Source: Bryobacterales bacterium (GTDB taxonomy: Bacteria; Acidobacteriota; Terriglobia; Bryobacterales; Bryobacteraceae). From it: a stretch of DNA of 64,000 nt. How positions within the stretch are numbered: position 1 is the first letter of the stretch; every line of letters starts with the position of its first letter. Location of the stretch: positions 248,001 through 312,000 of the forward strand of contig JADJWL010000003.1 of NCBI GenBank assembly GCA_016716385.1. Reading direction: 5' to 3'. Of this stretch, positions 16,388-26,007 are shown in pieces. The translations under genes and the position numbers were made by a program. The notes beneath the pieces are model-generated. The model worked only from the letters and a program-made list of their open reading frames with translations. It was not told the DNA's origin and did not search any database.

Positions 16388-17734
16388 ATGGCAGTAACGC
16401 AAGCACCGCAAGTACATCACCGAACGCATGACCTCGTTCCGGTCAACGAATACAAAGGCCTGCCGGCGCTCCGGCTGGTCCGCACGCCGCGTTCGAGCCG
16501 GGTGCTTTCCCGCCTGCTGACGACGCTGGCTGGAGTGATCGCCCTGGCCCTCATTGTGACCCCGTGGCAACAGAACGTGGACGGCGAAGGGCGGGTCGTC
16601 GCCTTCGCTCCGATCGAGCGGCAGCAGACCATCGATGCGCCGGTGGACGGGCGCGTCACGCTGTGGATGGTTGTGGAAGGGCAGACCGTCGAGCCGGGAG
16701 AGATCCTGGCCGAGATTTCCGACAACGATCCCGACCTGCTCCAGCGCCTCGATCAGGAGCGCCGGCAGACCGCGGAACAGGCCGACGCCGCCAAGCGGCG
16801 GGTCCGGTCTCTGCAGGACCGGATGCAGGGCCTCGAAGACACCCGCGAAACGGCTGTCGCCGCCGCCAGGCAGAGGGTACAGATGGCGCGGGACCGCGTC
16901 GGCGCTGCCGAACAGGCGCTGGCTGCGTCGGAAGCGGCCCGGATCGCGGCAGAACTGAACTGGGAGCGGCAAGGGAAACTCGGCGCCCGCGGATTGGCGT
17001 CCACCCGTGCGATGGAAGTCGCCGAGGCCGAGTTCCGCCAGGCCGGCGCCAACGTGCTGCGGGCCCGCAATGGGTTGAGCGCCGCCCAAGCCGAACTGCT
17101 GTCGATGGAATCGGAACTCGACCGAACCGATGCCGATGCCCGGGCGCGGATCGAAGAGGGCCGCGCATCGCTTGACTCCGCGGTGTCTGACGCCGCCAAG
17201 GCCGCGGCCGAGTTGACCAAACTCGATGTCCGCATTGCACGACAATCCACCCAGACCGTCCGTGCGCCAATGGCCGGGACTGTGCTCCGTGTGATGGCGG
17301 GGCCGGGTGAGTTCGTCAAGTCCGCAACTCCGCTGATGGTCCTGGTGCCGGCGTCGGGCACTGACGTGGTTGAGATTTTCGTAGTCGGCCGCGACATCCC
17401 GCTCATCCATGTCGGGGACAAAGTCCGCTTGCAGTTCGAGGGATGGCCCGCGGTGCAATTCGCCGGCTGGCCTTCGGTGGCGGTGGGCACATTCGGCGGC
17501 GAAGTCATGCTCGTGGACCCGACCGACGACGGCAAGGGCCGGTTCAGGATCCTCGTGCGTCCGGACCCGGACGACGAGCCGTGGCCCGACAAACGATACC
17601 TCCGCCAGGGGGTCCGCGCCCACGGCTGGGTCCTGCTGAAGCAAGTGCCCATGTGGTTCGAGATCTGGCGCCACCTCAATGGCTTCCCGCCGACGGTGTC
17701 CGACAGCGAACCGTCGGGCAGCAAAAAAAGTTAG
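16388..17734 (+). CDS. HlyD-family periplasmic adaptor protein
   Basis: A 448-residue membrane fusion protein that links the ABC exporter to the outer-membrane channel. A single TM helix is at about 41-60 (LLTTLAGVIALALIV). The first half of the lipoyl domain is about 65-105 (GRVVAFAPIERQQTIDAPVDGRV), a long alpha-helical hairpin rich in Ala, Arg and Gln runs from about 115 to 285, and the lipoyl domain closes at TVRAPMAGTVLRV. A beta-barrel follows (VVEIFVVGRDIPLIHVGDKVRLQFEG). It starts 3 bases after the exporter stop, so the two are cotranscribed. The adaptor uses ATG 16388. Confidence 0.9.
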   Translation: MAVTQAPQVHHRTHDLVPVNEYKGLPALRLVRTPRSSRVLSRLLTTLAGVIALALIVTPWQQNVDGEGRVVAFAPIERQQTIDAPVDGRVTLWMVVEGQTVEPGEILAEISDNDPDLLQRLDQERRQTAEQADAAKRRVRSLQDRMQGLEDTRETAVAAARQRVQMARDRVGAAEQALAASEAARIAAELNWERQGKLGARGLASTRAMEVAEAEFRQAGANVLRARNGLSAAQAELLSMESELDRTDADARARIEEGRASLDSAVSDAAKAAAELTKLDVRIARQSTQTVRAPMAGTVLRVMAGPGEFVKSATPLMVLVPASGTDVVEIFVVGRDIPLIHVGDKVRLQFEGWPAVQFAGWPSVAVGTFGGEVMLVDPTDDGKGRFRILVRPDPDDEPWPDKRYLRQGVRAHGWVLLKQVPMWFEIWRHLNGFPPTVSDSEPSGSKKS

Positions 17735-17744
17735 TCTCATTGCC

Positions 17745-19133
17745 ATGCGCCAAATCGTTGTTCTCCTGACCGCTTTGGCGGCCGGCAGTGGATCTCTGGC
17801 CGCTCAGGTTCTGACCCTGGACGAACTCCTCGGCTCGGTCGAGCGGAGCTACCCGGCGCTGCTGGCCGTGCTCCAGGAGCGCGAAGTCGCCGCGGGCCGC
17901 TTGTTGAGCGCCGAAGGCGCCTTCGATTTCCGGATCCGCTCCCAGGGCACCTGGGATCCGATGGGCTTCTACACACACCGGCGCTTCGACATCATGGCGG
18001 AACAGCCCATGCAGACGCTGGGCACATCGGTCTTCGGAGGCTACCGCGTCGGCCGCGGCTCGTTCTCGTCGTCCGACGTCACGAAGCTGGAGACGCTCTC
18101 AACCGGGGAATGGCGCGGCGGCTTCCGGGTTCCGCTGCTGAGAGATTCGGCCACCGACCGCCGCCGGATTGAGATCTCGCAACGCGGCATCGACGTGCGG
18201 CTGGCAACTCTGTCGGTGACCGAACAGCGCATTTTCATCCGCAGGCTCGCCACGATCCGCTACTGGGAGTGGGTGGCGGCAGGATTGCGGCTGCGGGTCG
18301 CCGAGGCGCTCCTTCGCATCGCGACAGAGCGGGATTCGCAAATCCGGGAAACGGTCGAGCTGGGCCAGTTACCGCCGATTGAAATCACGGAAAACCAGCG
18401 CGCCATTCTGGAACGTCAGGGCGACGTGGTCGCCGCGACGCGGCTTCTCGAACAGACCGCGATCGAACTGTCGATCTTCTATCGCGACGCCGCCGGCGAG
18501 CCGCTGCGGCCGGCGCGGGACAGGCTGCCTCCGCGGTTTCCCGAGCCACAGCAGCCCGTCATGTCGGCGATCGACGAGGATATCGCGCAAGCGCTCGTGC
18601 GTCGTCCCGAAATCGAAGTGCTACAACTGCGGCGCCAGCAAGCCGAATTGGATGCGAGGCTGGCCCGCAATCAGACGCTCCCGTCGCTGGACCTGCTAGC
18701 CGGATACTCGCGCGACTTCGGCATCGGACGCCCGATCCTGCGGCCGGCGGAACTGGCAACGGCTCTCCAGTTCGATTTCCCGCTGGCGCGGCGGCAGGCG
18801 CGCGGCGCCCAGAAGGCAGCCGAGGCGCGCGCCTCGCAGATCGGACAGCAGGAGCGCCTGATCCGGGACCGCGTGGAGACGTCGGTGCGCGATGCCTACT
18901 CGGCGCTGGCCGCGGCCTTCGCCCGCGTCGGGGTGGCGCGCGAAGAACTCGATGTCGCCCGCCAGCTCGAGGAAGCGGAGCGGGTCCGGCTGGATCTCGG
19001 CGATTCCACGCTCTTCCTGGTGAACCTGCGCGAGCTGAACACAGCCAGCGCCGCCATCCGCGAAGTGATCGCCGTGGCCGATTACCATCGCGCGCGCGCC
19101 GACTACCGCGCCGCGATCGCTCAACTGCAGTAG
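17745..19133 (+). CDS. TolC-like outer-membrane efflux protein
   Basis: A 462-residue outer-membrane channel protein with a signal peptide (RQIVVLLTALAAGSGSLAA). Two OEP repeats with long helices are visible: TLDELLGSVERSYPALLAVLQERE opens the first, and the second has AEARASQIGQQERLIRDRVETSVRDAYSAL-like helical sequence and VGVAREELDVARQLEEAERVRLDLGD, typical of TolC. I use ATG 17745, which gives the signal peptide at the N terminus; the open frame extends upstream into the end of the adaptor gene. It completes the exporter-adaptor-channel operon. It ends 22 bases before the convergent Gfo/Idh gene, with no hairpin terminator between. Confidence 0.9.
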   Translation: MRQIVVLLTALAAGSGSLAAQVLTLDELLGSVERSYPALLAVLQEREVAAGRLLSAEGAFDFRIRSQGTWDPMGFYTHRRFDIMAEQPMQTLGTSVFGGYRVGRGSFSSSDVTKLETLSTGEWRGGFRVPLLRDSATDRRRIEISQRGIDVRLATLSVTEQRIFIRRLATIRYWEWVAAGLRLRVAEALLRIATERDSQIRETVELGQLPPIEITENQRAILERQGDVVAATRLLEQTAIELSIFYRDAAGEPLRPARDRLPPRFPEPQQPVMSAIDEDIAQALVRRPEIEVLQLRRQQAELDARLARNQTLPSLDLLAGYSRDFGIGRPILRPAELATALQFDFPLARRQARGAQKAAEARASQIGQQERLIRDRVETSVRDAYSALAAAFARVGVAREELDVARQLEEAERVRLDLGDSTLFLVNLRELNTASAAIREVIAVADYHRARADYRAAIAQLQ

Positions 19134-19155
19134 CCCCGTCGGTTGAGACGAGGCC

Positions 19156-20472
19156 TCAGATCCCGAGGAACTCGATGGGTCTGGCTCGCTTCCACCTCCC
19201 CTGGGTGAAGTCCGGGAAGTCGATCGGCGCGCTGCGCGCCGCCACCGACTGCGCGCTCAGGGGCATGATGGCGCTCCACGCCGCGGTGTCGTAAACGTCG
19301 ATGGGTGTTTGCCGGTTCTGCCGGACAGCTTCGTAAAACTGGTGCAGCGTCAGGTAGTCCGCGCCTCCGTGCCCCCGGCCACGCGCCCTTTCGCCAAGGG
19401 CCTTCCAGATCGCGTGCTCATACTGAGCGTAATACCGCTCCGGATCCTCCCATTTCTCGTGCTCCGGACTGCGGCCTTCGACGTAAAGCTTGTCGAGCGT
19501 GCCGGAATAGATGCCGTTGGTTCCCTGCACCCGCAGAATCAGGTCGTAGGGACGCGGAAGAGAGGTGTCGTGATAGAGGGTAACCGTCCGTCCCTTCTCG
19601 GTCATGATCATCGACGTGTTCACGTCTCCGAGGGCGTAGCGGCGGCTCGCATTGCGATGCTCCTTGCCGAAGCGCTTCGTGACGAAATGGTTGATCCCTC
19701 GCGAGCGGCTGCTCATGGACGTCAGGTAGGTGAACCGGTCGCCGCGGTTGATGTCCAGCCACCAGGCGATGGGGCCGATCGGGTGTGTCGGATAGATGTT
19801 GCCGTTTGTCCTGACAGCGTGCATCCCACGCCAGGACACCTCACCGGGGACCTCCCCGCGCTCCTTGCGGCCGAAGAACGCCACCCGGACGTCGTGCTGG
19901 TAGCCGCCCTCGCAATGGGCAAGGTCGCCCAGAACCCCCTGTTGCACAAGGTTCAGGACCATGAGCGCATTGCGGAAGTAGCAGACGTTCTCCAGGATCA
20001 TGCAAGGCTTGCCCGACGCTTCGGACGCGCGCACCAGGCTCCAGCACTCCTCCAGTGTTGTAGCCGCCGGCACCTCGGTCGCGGCGTACTTCCCCGCCTC
20101 CATGGTCGCAACCGACATCGGCGTGTGCCACTCCCAGGGGCCTGCGTTGACGACCGCATCGAGGTCGTCCCGCGCGACAAGGCGGCGGAAATCCTCGATG
20201 CCGCTGCTATACCCTTCGGGTCTCGGACGTCCGGACTGCTCGACCAGGCTCTGGGCGCGGCTCAGGTTCGCCTCGTTGATGTCACACACGGCGGGCACTT
20301 CAATCCCCGGCATGGTGAGCGTGACGCGCAGCAGGCTCGTACCGCGGCCCCCAACTCCGATGAACCCCACCCGGATCGGGCGGCCCGGGGGCTGCGCCTG
20401 CGCGTCCGCGGCTACGCCGGCAACGGCAGTGCTGCCGGCAAGAAACTGCCTTCGATTCCATTTCCTCGACAT
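19156..20472 (-). CDS. Tat-exported Gfo/Idh/MocA family oxidoreductase
   Basis: A 438-residue protein with a twin-arginine leader (NRRQFLAGSTAVAGVAADAQA) and the Rossmann motif VGFIGVGGRG. The catalytic-type segment is ATEVPAATTLEE, in place of the more common EKP motif, which is also seen in the longer glycosidase-like members of this family. GH109-type N-acetylgalactosaminidases share this fold and Tat export, with a GGRG motif and similar length, so an NAD-dependent glycosidase is a possible alternative to an oxidoreductase. It starts 10 bases after the esterase lipoprotein gene and belongs to the receptor-esterase-oxidoreductase operon. ATG 20472 sets the Tat signal at the N terminus. Confidence 0.85.
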   Translation of the reverse strand: MSRKWNRRQFLAGSTAVAGVAADAQAQPPGRPIRVGFIGVGGRGTSLLRVTLTMPGIEVPAVCDINEANLSRAQSLVEQSGRPRPEGYSSGIEDFRRLVARDDLDAVVNAGPWEWHTPMSVATMEAGKYAATEVPAATTLEECWSLVRASEASGKPCMILENVCYFRNALMVLNLVQQGVLGDLAHCEGGYQHDVRVAFFGRKERGEVPGEVSWRGMHAVRTNGNIYPTHPIGPIAWWLDINRGDRFTYLTSMSSRSRGINHFVTKRFGKEHRNASRRYALGDVNTSMIMTEKGRTVTLYHDTSLPRPYDLILRVQGTNGIYSGTLDKLYVEGRSPEHEKWEDPERYYAQYEHAIWKALGERARGRGHGGADYLTLHQFYEAVRQNRQTPIDVYDTAAWSAIMPLSAQSVAARSAPIDFPDFTQGRWKRARPIEFLGI

Positions 20473-20482
20473 CTGTCCTCCG

Positions 20483-22684
20483 TTACCGCCATGTCCCCAG
20501 CCACGCACCGTAGTGCTTCTCGAATGTCACGCCGGTCAGCCGCCGGCCGAAGTGAAGCCGCTCGGGATGCCCGGCTTGGGCAAACGCTTTGCGCGCTGGT
20601 TCGTACTCCGCCGCGGCCTCGCGCAGCGGCACCGGAACCTTCGTTGGAGTCAACGGTTCCATGATCCACACCGGGCGGGGAGCAATCGCAGCCGCAAGGT
20701 CCGGCAAGTCGAAATCCTGGAGCACACCGGGCACGACGATTCGCTCCATGTCCTGGTGGAACTTCGCCCGGATCATTGCCATATAGGACAGGAGTGCCCC
20801 CTCGGAGACCACCTTCCCGATGCGCGGTTCCAGAGCGGCGGCGTAGAGTGCGAGAACGCCGCCATCGGCCTTCCCGAACACCGCGACGCGGCTGGCGTCG
20901 ACATCCGGGCGCGCAATCAGGTAGTCGAAGCACCGCAGCAGGTCACCCACCTGCATACCCGCGACCGTCTTGCCGACAAGGAGCGCGCGCATCGAGGTCT
21001 GGTATTCCACCGAGTAGCCAGACGATCCCGGATTGTTGTGGTGCCGGGGCGCGCTTTCCCCCCAGCCCCGCAGGTCAGGCACCATCACGACATGGCCCGC
21101 TTCGACAAGAGCCAGCGGGTCCCACCGGCTGGCCTCATCGCGTCCCTCTCCAGCCGTCATGCCGGCGGACTTGCCGGACGGGTTGAGATAGATCACCGCC
21201 GGTTTCCGTACCGCACCTGCGTCCGGGATCAGCAGCAACGTGGGGACCGAAATCCCGGGCTCTGTTTCCACGACGGCCGTCTCGATCCGGTATCCGTCGC
21301 GTTGAAGCGTGCCTGCCGCCCGTGCCGCGGGAGCCTCCCGTTGCTTCCCGAGTTCGAGAGTCACACCAAGGCGGCGTGATATTGCCGGACGGGCCTGTGC
21401 CGGATCCTTCAGGAGCGTTCGCCCGGCAAACTGCTCCTCCGCGACCGCGCGGTTGAGAACGTTGACCGTCGTGCTCTGGACTGACATCGAGACCTGTCCG
21501 GTCGCGGTGGACCACAATTCATTTTCTGGAGCGATGTGGATGTCACCCTCAACCGCCGGTTCATCTCCGCGGCCCTTCAGCCACCGCTCCATCCAACGAT
21601 AGGTCTCCTCCCGGCGGCCCTTGAGGTAGCCGTGCGGCCCCGGGCTCTCCAGGAATCGTGCCGCCTCCGCCTTGCCGAGGACTTCATAGATACGGCGGGT
21701 CTCGGCTGCCGTTTCGCGAGCCCCCTCGATGGGGAAGTAGTCGAGCGTGCCGGCTGTGATGTTGAACGGCCTGGGTGCGAACAGAATCGTGAAGTCGCCG
21801 AAATCGAGGCCATCGCTCAGAAAATGCGTGAGCGACTGTTCCGCGTCCTGCGGTCCGGGTCCGTTCCACAGCGTCTTCCAGTTGGTTATGTAGCAGACGC
21901 TGTGCGCGGCGGCGAGGCGCGGTTCCATGGCTGCGAGGTAGGCGGACTGTGTCCCGCCTCCGGAATTGCCGGTGACTCCGATGCGGGCCGGATCGACGTC
22001 GCCCCGCTCCAGCAGGTAGTCCACCCCCCGGATGCCGTCCCAGATCTCGTACCGGGCGAAATTGCCGCCTGTGAGCCGGCACTGCCAGTCGGCCATCATG
22101 TGCTCCATCGTGGGTCCGCGGCCGGCAAGAGACTTTCCCTGCTCAGCAGAAAAATACTCGAGCCGCTCCCCTTGCCCGATCGGATCGTACGCCAGGGCGA
22201 GAATCCCCCGGGTGGCGAGGGACGCGCTTACCTGCTGGGTCGTGGAGGAGGCCTTGCCCGCAAATCCATGTCCGGTCGTCACCAGCACGGCGGGAAATGG
22301 CGGGGCCGCCCCGAGCGGCACGTACACGTTGGCCGTCACGAACAAGCCCGGAAGACTCTCATAAATGAGCTTCTCGATCTTGTACGCGTCTCGCTGGATG
22401 CTGCCGGTGACCCTGGCGCGCAGTGGGGTCTTCTCCTTCGGGAATCCTCCAAACGATGCCAGGATGCGGCCACGGGCATACTCCTGGCGGGAGGCCACGT
22501 CAGCCGGCGTCTGGATGGCGGCGATCTTCGCGGCGCGTTCGGCCAGTTGCTTCTCCGCCATCTCGGTCAGATAGCGGAGAAGCATGTCGTCGAGGCCGCC
22601 CGTCACTCGTCCTGTCTCGGGCGGCCGGGCGCAACCGGACAGCAGGAGCAGCGGCACAAGCGACAGGCGGAGGGGATGAGCCAT
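20483..22684 (-). CDS. Lipoprotein with two alpha/beta-hydrolase domains (acetyl-xylan esterase type)
   Basis: A 733-residue lipoprotein; the lipobox LLSGC makes C18 the lipid site. The first domain (about 60-372) is an acetyl-esterase/dienelactone-hydrolase type fold with nucleophile S241 in GVTGNSGGGTQ and a likely catalytic H351 (SPGPHGYLK). The second domain (about 455-725) repeats the fold, with PDLRGWGES at the usual loop, but the nucleophile elbow reads GKADGG, so the Ser is replaced by A606 and this half is probably inactive. Such enzymes remove acetyl groups from plant polysaccharides in the periplasm. The stop of the receptor gene is only one base upstream of this start, so import and de-esterification may be linked. 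Confidence 0.8.
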   Translation of the reverse strand: MAHPLRLSLVPLLLLSGCARPPETGRVTGGLDDMLLRYLTEMAEKQLAERAAKIAAIQTPADVASRQEYARGRILASFGGFPKEKTPLRARVTGSIQRDAYKIEKLIYESLPGLFVTANVYVPLGAAPPFPAVLVTTGHGFAGKASSTTQQVSASLATRGILALAYDPIGQGERLEYFSAEQGKSLAGRGPTMEHMMADWQCRLTGGNFARYEIWDGIRGVDYLLERGDVDPARIGVTGNSGGGTQSAYLAAMEPRLAAAHSVCYITNWKTLWNGPGPQDAEQSLTHFLSDGLDFGDFTILFAPRPFNITAGTLDYFPIEGARETAAETRRIYEVLGKAEAARFLESPGPHGYLKGRREETYRWMERWLKGRGDEPAVEGDIHIAPENELWSTATGQVSMSVQSTTVNVLNRAVAEEQFAGRTLLKDPAQARPAISRRLGVTLELGKQREAPAARAAGTLQRDGYRIETAVVETEPGISVPTLLLIPDAGAVRKPAVIYLNPSGKSAGMTAGEGRDEASRWDPLALVEAGHVVMVPDLRGWGESAPRHHNNPGSSGYSVEYQTSMRALLVGKTVAGMQVGDLLRCFDYLIARPDVDASRVAVFGKADGGVLALYAAALEPRIGKVVSEGALLSYMAMIRAKFHQDMERIVVPGVLQDFDLPDLAAAIAPRPVWIMEPLTPTKVPVPLREAAAEYEPARKAFAQAGHPERLHFGRRLTGVTFEKHYGAWLGTWR

Positions 22685-22685
22685 T

Positions 22686-25600
22686 TCAGAAGCTCACCTT
22701 GAGCGCAAGCTGTCCGATTCTTGGATCGGCCGCACTCTCGATTCGTCCGAACCGGGCCGTCACCTGCCGCACGCTGTACGGATTGGAGAAGTTCGGCCGG
22801 TTGAACAGGTTGAAGAACTCCGCGCGAACCTGGACCTGCACGCGTTCGCGCGCGGTAAACGTCTTCATGAGCGCCGTATCGAAGCTGATCGTTCCGGGAC
22901 CGATCATCAGGTTCCGGGGCGCTGTGCCGAACGTGCCGATGGCATTCAGCTCGAAAGCTGCCGGATCAAAGTATCGCGCCACCAGGTCCTTCCGTGGCCT
23001 GCCGGGGTCCAGGTGAGGGTCGCCGACCAGATCCGCACGGTCCAGATTGAGGCCGCTGAAGGCTCGATCGACCCCGGCGGTCACGCTGAAAGGCAGGCCG
23101 TCCTGGAAGGTCCAGATCCCGGTGCTCTCCCACCCCCCGATCGTATGGCGGATCAGGCCGGGGCTCGATGTCATGGCGGGAAGGACCCACACGTGCGAGG
23201 CGATGAGCCGGTGACGCACGTCGAAGTCCGACAGTCCCCGCACGAACGACCGGCTGAACGGAGGCGAGATGGCGCCCTGCTGGCCTGGCACGGGATCAAA
23301 CGACCATTCGTCGATCGACTTCGACCATGTGTAGTTCGCCTCGAAAGACAGGCCTTTGGTCATCCGGCGCTCCACCGACACCTGGAGAGCGTGGTAGGAG
23401 GAGTTGCTGCCCGCGTCTGTCTGCAGAATGCTGTTGAACTGGTTGAATGGTCTCCGCTGCTGCAGGTTGCCCAGCGTCGCACCGGGCGCGTAGCGGGCGT
23501 AGTTGACGTCGTTATTGAAGGACAACTGTCTTCCCATGTTGCCGACGTAACTGACCCTCGAGACCAGGTTCTGGGTCAGCTCGTGTTCAATGGTCAGATT
23601 GTAGGCCTGGGTGTAGCTCGGCCGGAAACCGGGGCCGAACGAGCCGAATGTCCCCAGGGGTGGAAAGAATGCGGCGTCCTGCGCGGGAGTAAACGGCGCG
23701 AAGGAGTCCGGGAACGGATTCGGCCGGCTGCCGTACGGGTCCTCGAAGCGCACGTTAAACAACTGCACCTGCGGACTGAACGGCGCGGAGTTGACGAACG
23801 TGTTGTAGAGCACCGTGAACTGCGGGTTCCAGAAGATACCAAGACCGCCGCGAATCACGGTCCTCTGGTTGCCCATGGGACGGATCGCGAAGCCAAGCCG
23901 CGGGGAAAACATGCCGAGGGATTTGTCAAAGCCGCCCTGCGGACAGCCCGTGTCGCCGGCGCTGAGGTATCCAAGAGGAGCATTCACAAAGCGCGTGGAC
24001 TGTTGCCCCGGCCGGAAGCACTGGACGCGTCCCAGGGTGTCGTGGAAGGGAAACACTGGATCCCAACGCAGCCCCAGATTCAAGGTCACGTTGCTGGATG
24101 CCCGGAAGTCGTCCTGGATAAAGAGCCCGTAGCGGGTTCCGCGCAAATCCTTGAACTCGCCACCCCCTTGAAGAAACTGGAAAAGATCGCCTGTCATGAA
24201 GTCGGCCACCGCGTGACCGCTGACTGAGCCATTGAAGGTAAACAAGCCCATCGTGCGGAAGTGATTGTCGATCTGGTTCCCGCTCCGGATGATCTCGCCG
24301 CCGATCTTGATTTCATGCTTGCCACGGAACCAGGTGACCGTGTCGGCCCAATGGAAATCGTGATCGCGTTTCTCGTAAAACTGTCCGGCGCTCGCGGTGA
24401 AGAAGCCGGTGACGCCCAGGTTGAACTCGGGGGGGTGAAACGCCAGATTTCTCACTCCGGCCCGTGCCTGGTCGATGGGAAACTCAGTGTCCTTCCAGGA
24501 GAGCGTCGTGGTACGGAACCGGTACGCGAACGTCGCGTTGTTCATCATGGACGGCGAGATCGTGTAGACGTGGTTCAGGGAGATGTGCGTGTAAGGGTAA
24601 GAGCTGTCGCGAATCTGCGGCAGGGCGAGGTTCTGCAGACTGACCGTGAGCGGCTGGTGCTCTTTCTGATAGAAGTACTTCGCATTGAAACGGTGCTTCT
24701 CCAGGTTGTAGTCCACTCGTCCCATGTACTCCCCGGTATTGATGCGTGCCGGCGTTCCGGAGAGGATTCGCCCGTCCGCCGTCCCCGGATCGGGCAGGTG
24801 CTGCAGCCAGTTCTGTGAGACGGAACTGAGGCGGCTGGCCGGAATCTGGTTGCCGGGGAAAGGCTGACCGGTCTGGACGTCACGGATCGTGGTGAGTCCG
24901 GTGAAGTTGCCCTGCCGCATGTTCGCGGTCGGCATAATGATCACCGAGAGCTGCGGATCACTGCGCAAGTACGTCTGCTGGAATGTTCCGAAGTAGAAGA
25001 GCTTGTCCTTGATGATCGGGCCGCCCACAGTGCCCCCGAACTGATTGCGCTTCAAGGTGTCGCGCCGGGCGGCAAAGAAGTTCCTGGCATTGAGCGCGGC
25101 GTTGCGGTTGAACAGGAAGAGCGACCCGTGGATGTCGTTGGTGCCGGACTTCGTCACAACGTTGACGATCGCACCCGTAGCGTTGGCGTACTCCGCGCTG
25201 AAGTTGCTCTTCTGCATACCGAACTCCTGGACGGCGTCAGGGTTGGGGAAGACGCCGCTGTAGTTCCGGTAGGAATCCGTGTTGTATCCGCCATCCATCA
25301 GGTAAGCGACGCCGTTCTGGCGGCTGCCATTGACGCTGTAGGCGTAGCCTTCGCGGTTGCTGCCGCCTCTGGAGATCACGCCGGCGGAGATCCGAAGGAG
25401 TTCGGGCATGTTCCGGCCGTTCAACGGCAAGCTGACAATGCGCTGTTCATCGACCAGCGCCTTCAACGTGCCGGTCTGTGTCTCGAGTAGCGGAGCGGCG
25501 GCCGTGACCGTCACCGAGTCCGTCACCGCACCGACGGAGAGCACAACGTCCAGAGTCGGCCGTTCATTGACAGCGAGACGGATGCCCTGACGGACGTACC

Positions 25601-25871
25601 GCTGGAATCCGCTCGCCTCGACATCGAGCCGGTATTCGCCAACAGGCAGCAGCGTGAAGACGTAGCTACCGTCGGCCCCGGACGGACGGCTCGCCGAGAA
25701 TCCGGTCTGAACATTCGTAATCGTCACTGCCGCGTTGGGAATCGTCCCGCCGGTAGAATCCGTGATCGTGCCGACAAGGGCAGCCGTGGCCTGCGCCCAT
25801 AGCAGAGCGCCTGCAGACAGCGCCATGACCGCGCAACCTGCGGATAAAGCCAGTCTGATCTTCCTACTCAT
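22686..25871 (-). CDS. Oar-like TonB-dependent receptor with carboxypeptidase-like N-terminal domain
   Basis: A 1061-residue outer-membrane receptor. After a signal peptide (SAGCAVMALSAGALLWAQ) comes a carboxypeptidase regulatory-like domain (about 30-115: ALVGTITDSTGGTIPNAAVTITN), a plug domain with SLPLNGRNMPELL and VNVVTKSGTNDIHGSLF, and a large beta barrel ending in Phe (LALKVSF), as outer-membrane proteins do. This Oar-type architecture is abundant in Acidobacteriota and is thought to import or bind large glycans; the ligand is not known. A strong GGGAGGTG lies about 9 bases before ATG 25871. It heads an operon with the esterase lipoprotein and a Gfo/Idh protein and faces an ECF sigma gene. 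Confidence 0.93.
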   Translation of the reverse strand: MSRKIRLALSAGCAVMALSAGALLWAQATAALVGTITDSTGGTIPNAAVTITNVQTGFSASRPSGADGSYVFTLLPVGEYRLDVEASGFQRYVRQGIRLAVNERPTLDVVLSVGAVTDSVTVTAAAPLLETQTGTLKALVDEQRIVSLPLNGRNMPELLRISAGVISRGGSNREGYAYSVNGSRQNGVAYLMDGGYNTDSYRNYSGVFPNPDAVQEFGMQKSNFSAEYANATGAIVNVVTKSGTNDIHGSLFLFNRNAALNARNFFAARRDTLKRNQFGGTVGGPIIKDKLFYFGTFQQTYLRSDPQLSVIIMPTANMRQGNFTGLTTIRDVQTGQPFPGNQIPASRLSSVSQNWLQHLPDPGTADGRILSGTPARINTGEYMGRVDYNLEKHRFNAKYFYQKEHQPLTVSLQNLALPQIRDSSYPYTHISLNHVYTISPSMMNNATFAYRFRTTTLSWKDTEFPIDQARAGVRNLAFHPPEFNLGVTGFFTASAGQFYEKRDHDFHWADTVTWFRGKHEIKIGGEIIRSGNQIDNHFRTMGLFTFNGSVSGHAVADFMTGDLFQFLQGGGEFKDLRGTRYGLFIQDDFRASSNVTLNLGLRWDPVFPFHDTLGRVQCFRPGQQSTRFVNAPLGYLSAGDTGCPQGGFDKSLGMFSPRLGFAIRPMGNQRTVIRGGLGIFWNPQFTVLYNTFVNSAPFSPQVQLFNVRFEDPYGSRPNPFPDSFAPFTPAQDAAFFPPLGTFGSFGPGFRPSYTQAYNLTIEHELTQNLVSRVSYVGNMGRQLSFNNDVNYARYAPGATLGNLQQRRPFNQFNSILQTDAGSNSSYHALQVSVERRMTKGLSFEANYTWSKSIDEWSFDPVPGQQGAISPPFSRSFVRGLSDFDVRHRLIASHVWVLPAMTSSPGLIRHTIGGWESTGIWTFQDGLPFSVTAGVDRAFSGLNLDRADLVGDPHLDPGRPRKDLVARYFDPAAFELNAIGTFGTAPRNLMIGPGTISFDTALMKTFTARERVQVQVRAEFFNLFNRPNFSNPYSVRQVTARFGRIESAADPRIGQLALKVSF

Positions 25872-25944
25872 TGAGATTCACCTCCCGGATGGCCCAGGCA
25901 ACACTTCACCCGAGGCTCGTCAATATCAAGACAGTTGAGCAAGG

Positions 25945-25959
25945 CTTGTTTATGACAAG
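25945..25959. repeat. Small inverted repeat between receptor and sigma-factor genes
   Basis: CTTGT (25945-25949) and ACAAG (25955-25959) are perfect arms around five bases. The 136-base divergent gap also holds a TATACT at 25980-25985 that could be a -10 box for the sigma gene, but I find no good -35 at the right distance. The repeat may be an operator or chance. Confidence 0.2.
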
Positions 25960-26007
25960 AATCGGCGGCGGCATTGATATATACTGAGGATCCATTCGGA
26001 GCTTCAA

